Of a stretch of DNA of 5,829 nucleotides, positions 4,859 to 5,829 are shown one piece after another. Below the pieces are notes generated by a model, which saw nothing but the letters and a program-made list of their open reading frames with translations, was not told where the DNA came from and ran no database searches. The position numbers were made by a program, and so were the translations under genes. The stretch lies in contig JAFWWX010000208.1 in NCBI GenBank assembly GCA_017517985.1, forward strand, positions 1 to 5,829, in the 5' to 3' direction. Positions within the stretch are counted from its first letter, which is position 1. The number at the start of each line of letters is the position of its first letter. Origin of the DNA: Clostridia bacterium. Its GTDB lineage: Bacteria; Bacillota_A; Clostridia; Oscillospirales; CAG-382.

Positions 4859-5829
4859 AAAACCCCTGTATCCCGTGTAGGAAATAAATCATCTATCCTT
4901 CACATTCTGTATGCTGTCTTTCCGCTGAAATTCAATAGATTTATTGATGTGTTCGGTGGCTCAGGCAGTGTACTTCTCGGAAAGCCGGAAATACATCCCT
5001 TTGAGGTGTATAACGACTTTGACAGAAACCTTGTTAATCTCTTTCGTTGCATGAAAGAACGAACAATGGCTACTATCCGAGAACTTGGTTTTTGTAATCT
5101 TAATTCCCGTGAAGACTTCATTGCAATAAGGAAATTCTTCGACCATGAACAATTCAGTGATTGGTACTTGACTGAGGAATTAGGACTTACAGAAATTATT
5201 CTTCCCCCTCCCGAAGCCAAAGAACTAAAAGAGTTAAGAAAAAGAATCACGGAAGATTATGATGTCCGCAGAGCAGCGATGTTCTTAAAACTGCTCAGAT
5301 ACAGTTATTCGAGTAGCTGTAAATCCTACGCTTCACAACCATTTGATATCCGAAAACTCTTCGGTCTTGTACAAGAACTTGAAAATCGAATGGCTAATGT
5401 GATTGTAGAAAATCAAGACTTCGAAACTCTTATAAGGCATTATGACCGTCCCGATTCTTTCTTCTATGCTGATCCACCTTACTTCTCCACAGAGAATATG
5501 TATGAAGTGGGATTCGGCTGGGATGACCATGTAAGGCTTAGGGATACGCTGAAGCAAATTAAGGGTAAGTTTTTATTGTCTTATAATGATTGTCCCGAAA
5601 TTCGTGAGTTATATGAAGGCTTTTCTATATTCGACTTTTCAAGAACTCACTCGATGGCTCAAAGATACGAAGCTGGAAAGGAATTCAAGGAATTACTCAT
5701 AGGAAACTATGATCTGTATGAACGAGAACGAGAAAAACCAAAGCAGCTCACACTCTTCAACATCTACGGTGATGAAGATGCTAATTACGATTATGAAAAA
5801 GTATTAAAGGAGTGCATAATATCATGCGA
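4847..5829 (+). CDS. D12-class adenine-N6 DNA methyltransferase (Dam-like), 3' end outside window
   Basis: Transfers methyl from S-adenosylmethionine to adenine N6 in DNA. Counting from GTG 4847, the alpha-class order is visible: motif X, KTPVSRVGNKS (5-15); motif I, DVFGGSGS (34-41), SAM binding; a long target recognition region with NDFDRNLVNLFRCM, then YDVRRAAMFLKLLRYSYSSS; and motif IV, ADPPYF (208-213), catalytic. The specificity is unknown; GATC is typical of the wider family but not shown here. After the catalytic domain an acidic tail holds QLTLF (300-304), resembling the beta-clamp-binding consensus QL(S/D)LF. The frame is still open at the window end after 327 residues. GTG 4847 is the likeliest standard start, but the best-spaced codon is ATA 4856, giving (M)KTPVSRVGNK. 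No nuclease partner is seen, so it looks like a solitary methylase. A terminator separates it from the upstream genes and no convincing promoter is seen. Confidence 0.9.
   Translation, partial: MITIKTPVSRVGNKSSILHILYAVFPLKFNRFIDVFGGSGSVLLGKPEIHPFEVYNDFDRNLVNLFRCMKERTMATIRELGFCNLNSREDFIAIRKFFDHEQFSDWYLTEELGLTEIILPPPEAKELKELRKRITEDYDVRRAAMFLKLLRYSYSSSCKSYASQPFDIRKLFGLVQELENRMANVIVENQDFETLIRHYDRPDSFFYADPPYFSTENMYEVGFGWDDHVRLRDTLKQIKGKFLLSYNDCPEIRELYEGFSIFDFSRTHSMAQRYEAGKEFKELLIGNYDLYEREREKPKQLTLFNIYGDEDANYDYEKVLKECIISC
5824..5829 (+). CDS. Probable start of the next gene (truncated by the window edge)
   Basis: AAAGGAG (5806-5812) is followed 11 nt later by ATG 5824 (ATGCGA). This is a different frame from the adenine methyltransferase, which is still open, so the two genes would overlap slightly, as elsewhere in this cluster. 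Only two codons are visible, so nothing can be said about the product. Confidence 0.4.

Noticed and set aside
1..5829. tRNA/rRNA genes, CRISPR arrays, insertion sequences or attachment sites
   Set aside because: None seen: the window is nearly filled by coding frames, with no tandem spaced repeats, transposase motifs or terminal inverted repeats found by eye.

Overview
The window reads as part of an integrative and conjugative element (ICE), or a related plasmid, from a low-to-moderate GC Firmicute, most likely a gut Clostridia (Lachnospiraceae/Oscillospiraceae type). This rests on AT-rich codon use, strong AAGGAG ribosome binding sites, and a run of small families (DUF4314, DUF4313, DUF3789, a two-module ArdA-like protein, stand-alone DNA methyltransferases) that I know from Tn1549/Tn916-like elements of Clostridia. 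The assignment comes from recalled family resemblance, because no search could be run. All genes lie on the + strand, packed head to tail, several with start/stop overlaps.

Layout. 3-137: C-terminal end of an unidentified protein. 138-204: short leader with a 5-codon reading frame and a small hairpin. 205-747: DUF4314 protein with an unassigned C-terminal half. 780-2054: C5-cytosine DNA methyltransferase with a complete motif set; its frame runs 133 nt into the next gene, probably because its own stop is out of frame. 1922-3208: ArdA-like antirestriction protein made of two diverged copies of one module plus an acidic tail. 3205-4179: unnamed ICE protein with a recognisable N-terminal module. 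4169-4636: DUF4313 protein. 4633-4767: 44-residue DUF3789-type membrane protein, too short for ordinary ORF cut-offs. 4772-4811: strong intrinsic terminator. 4847 to the window end: D12-class (Dam-like) adenine methyltransferase with an ambiguous start codon and a C-terminal QLTLF sequence resembling a sliding-clamp-binding motif. 5824-5829: probable start of the next gene.

Working together. The genes from 1922 to 4767 are coupled by overlaps of 4, 11 and 4 nt, and the Shine-Dalgarno of one gene is often encoded in the last codons of the gene before, so they are probably made as one set. Two methyltransferases with no nuclease in view, with an ArdA-like DNA mimic between them, suggest a module protecting the element from host restriction during transfer: ArdA would blunt type I enzymes while C5 and N6 methylation hide other sites. 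This is inference. The DUF proteins made with them are candidates for further anti-defence functions, but their sequences do not prove it.
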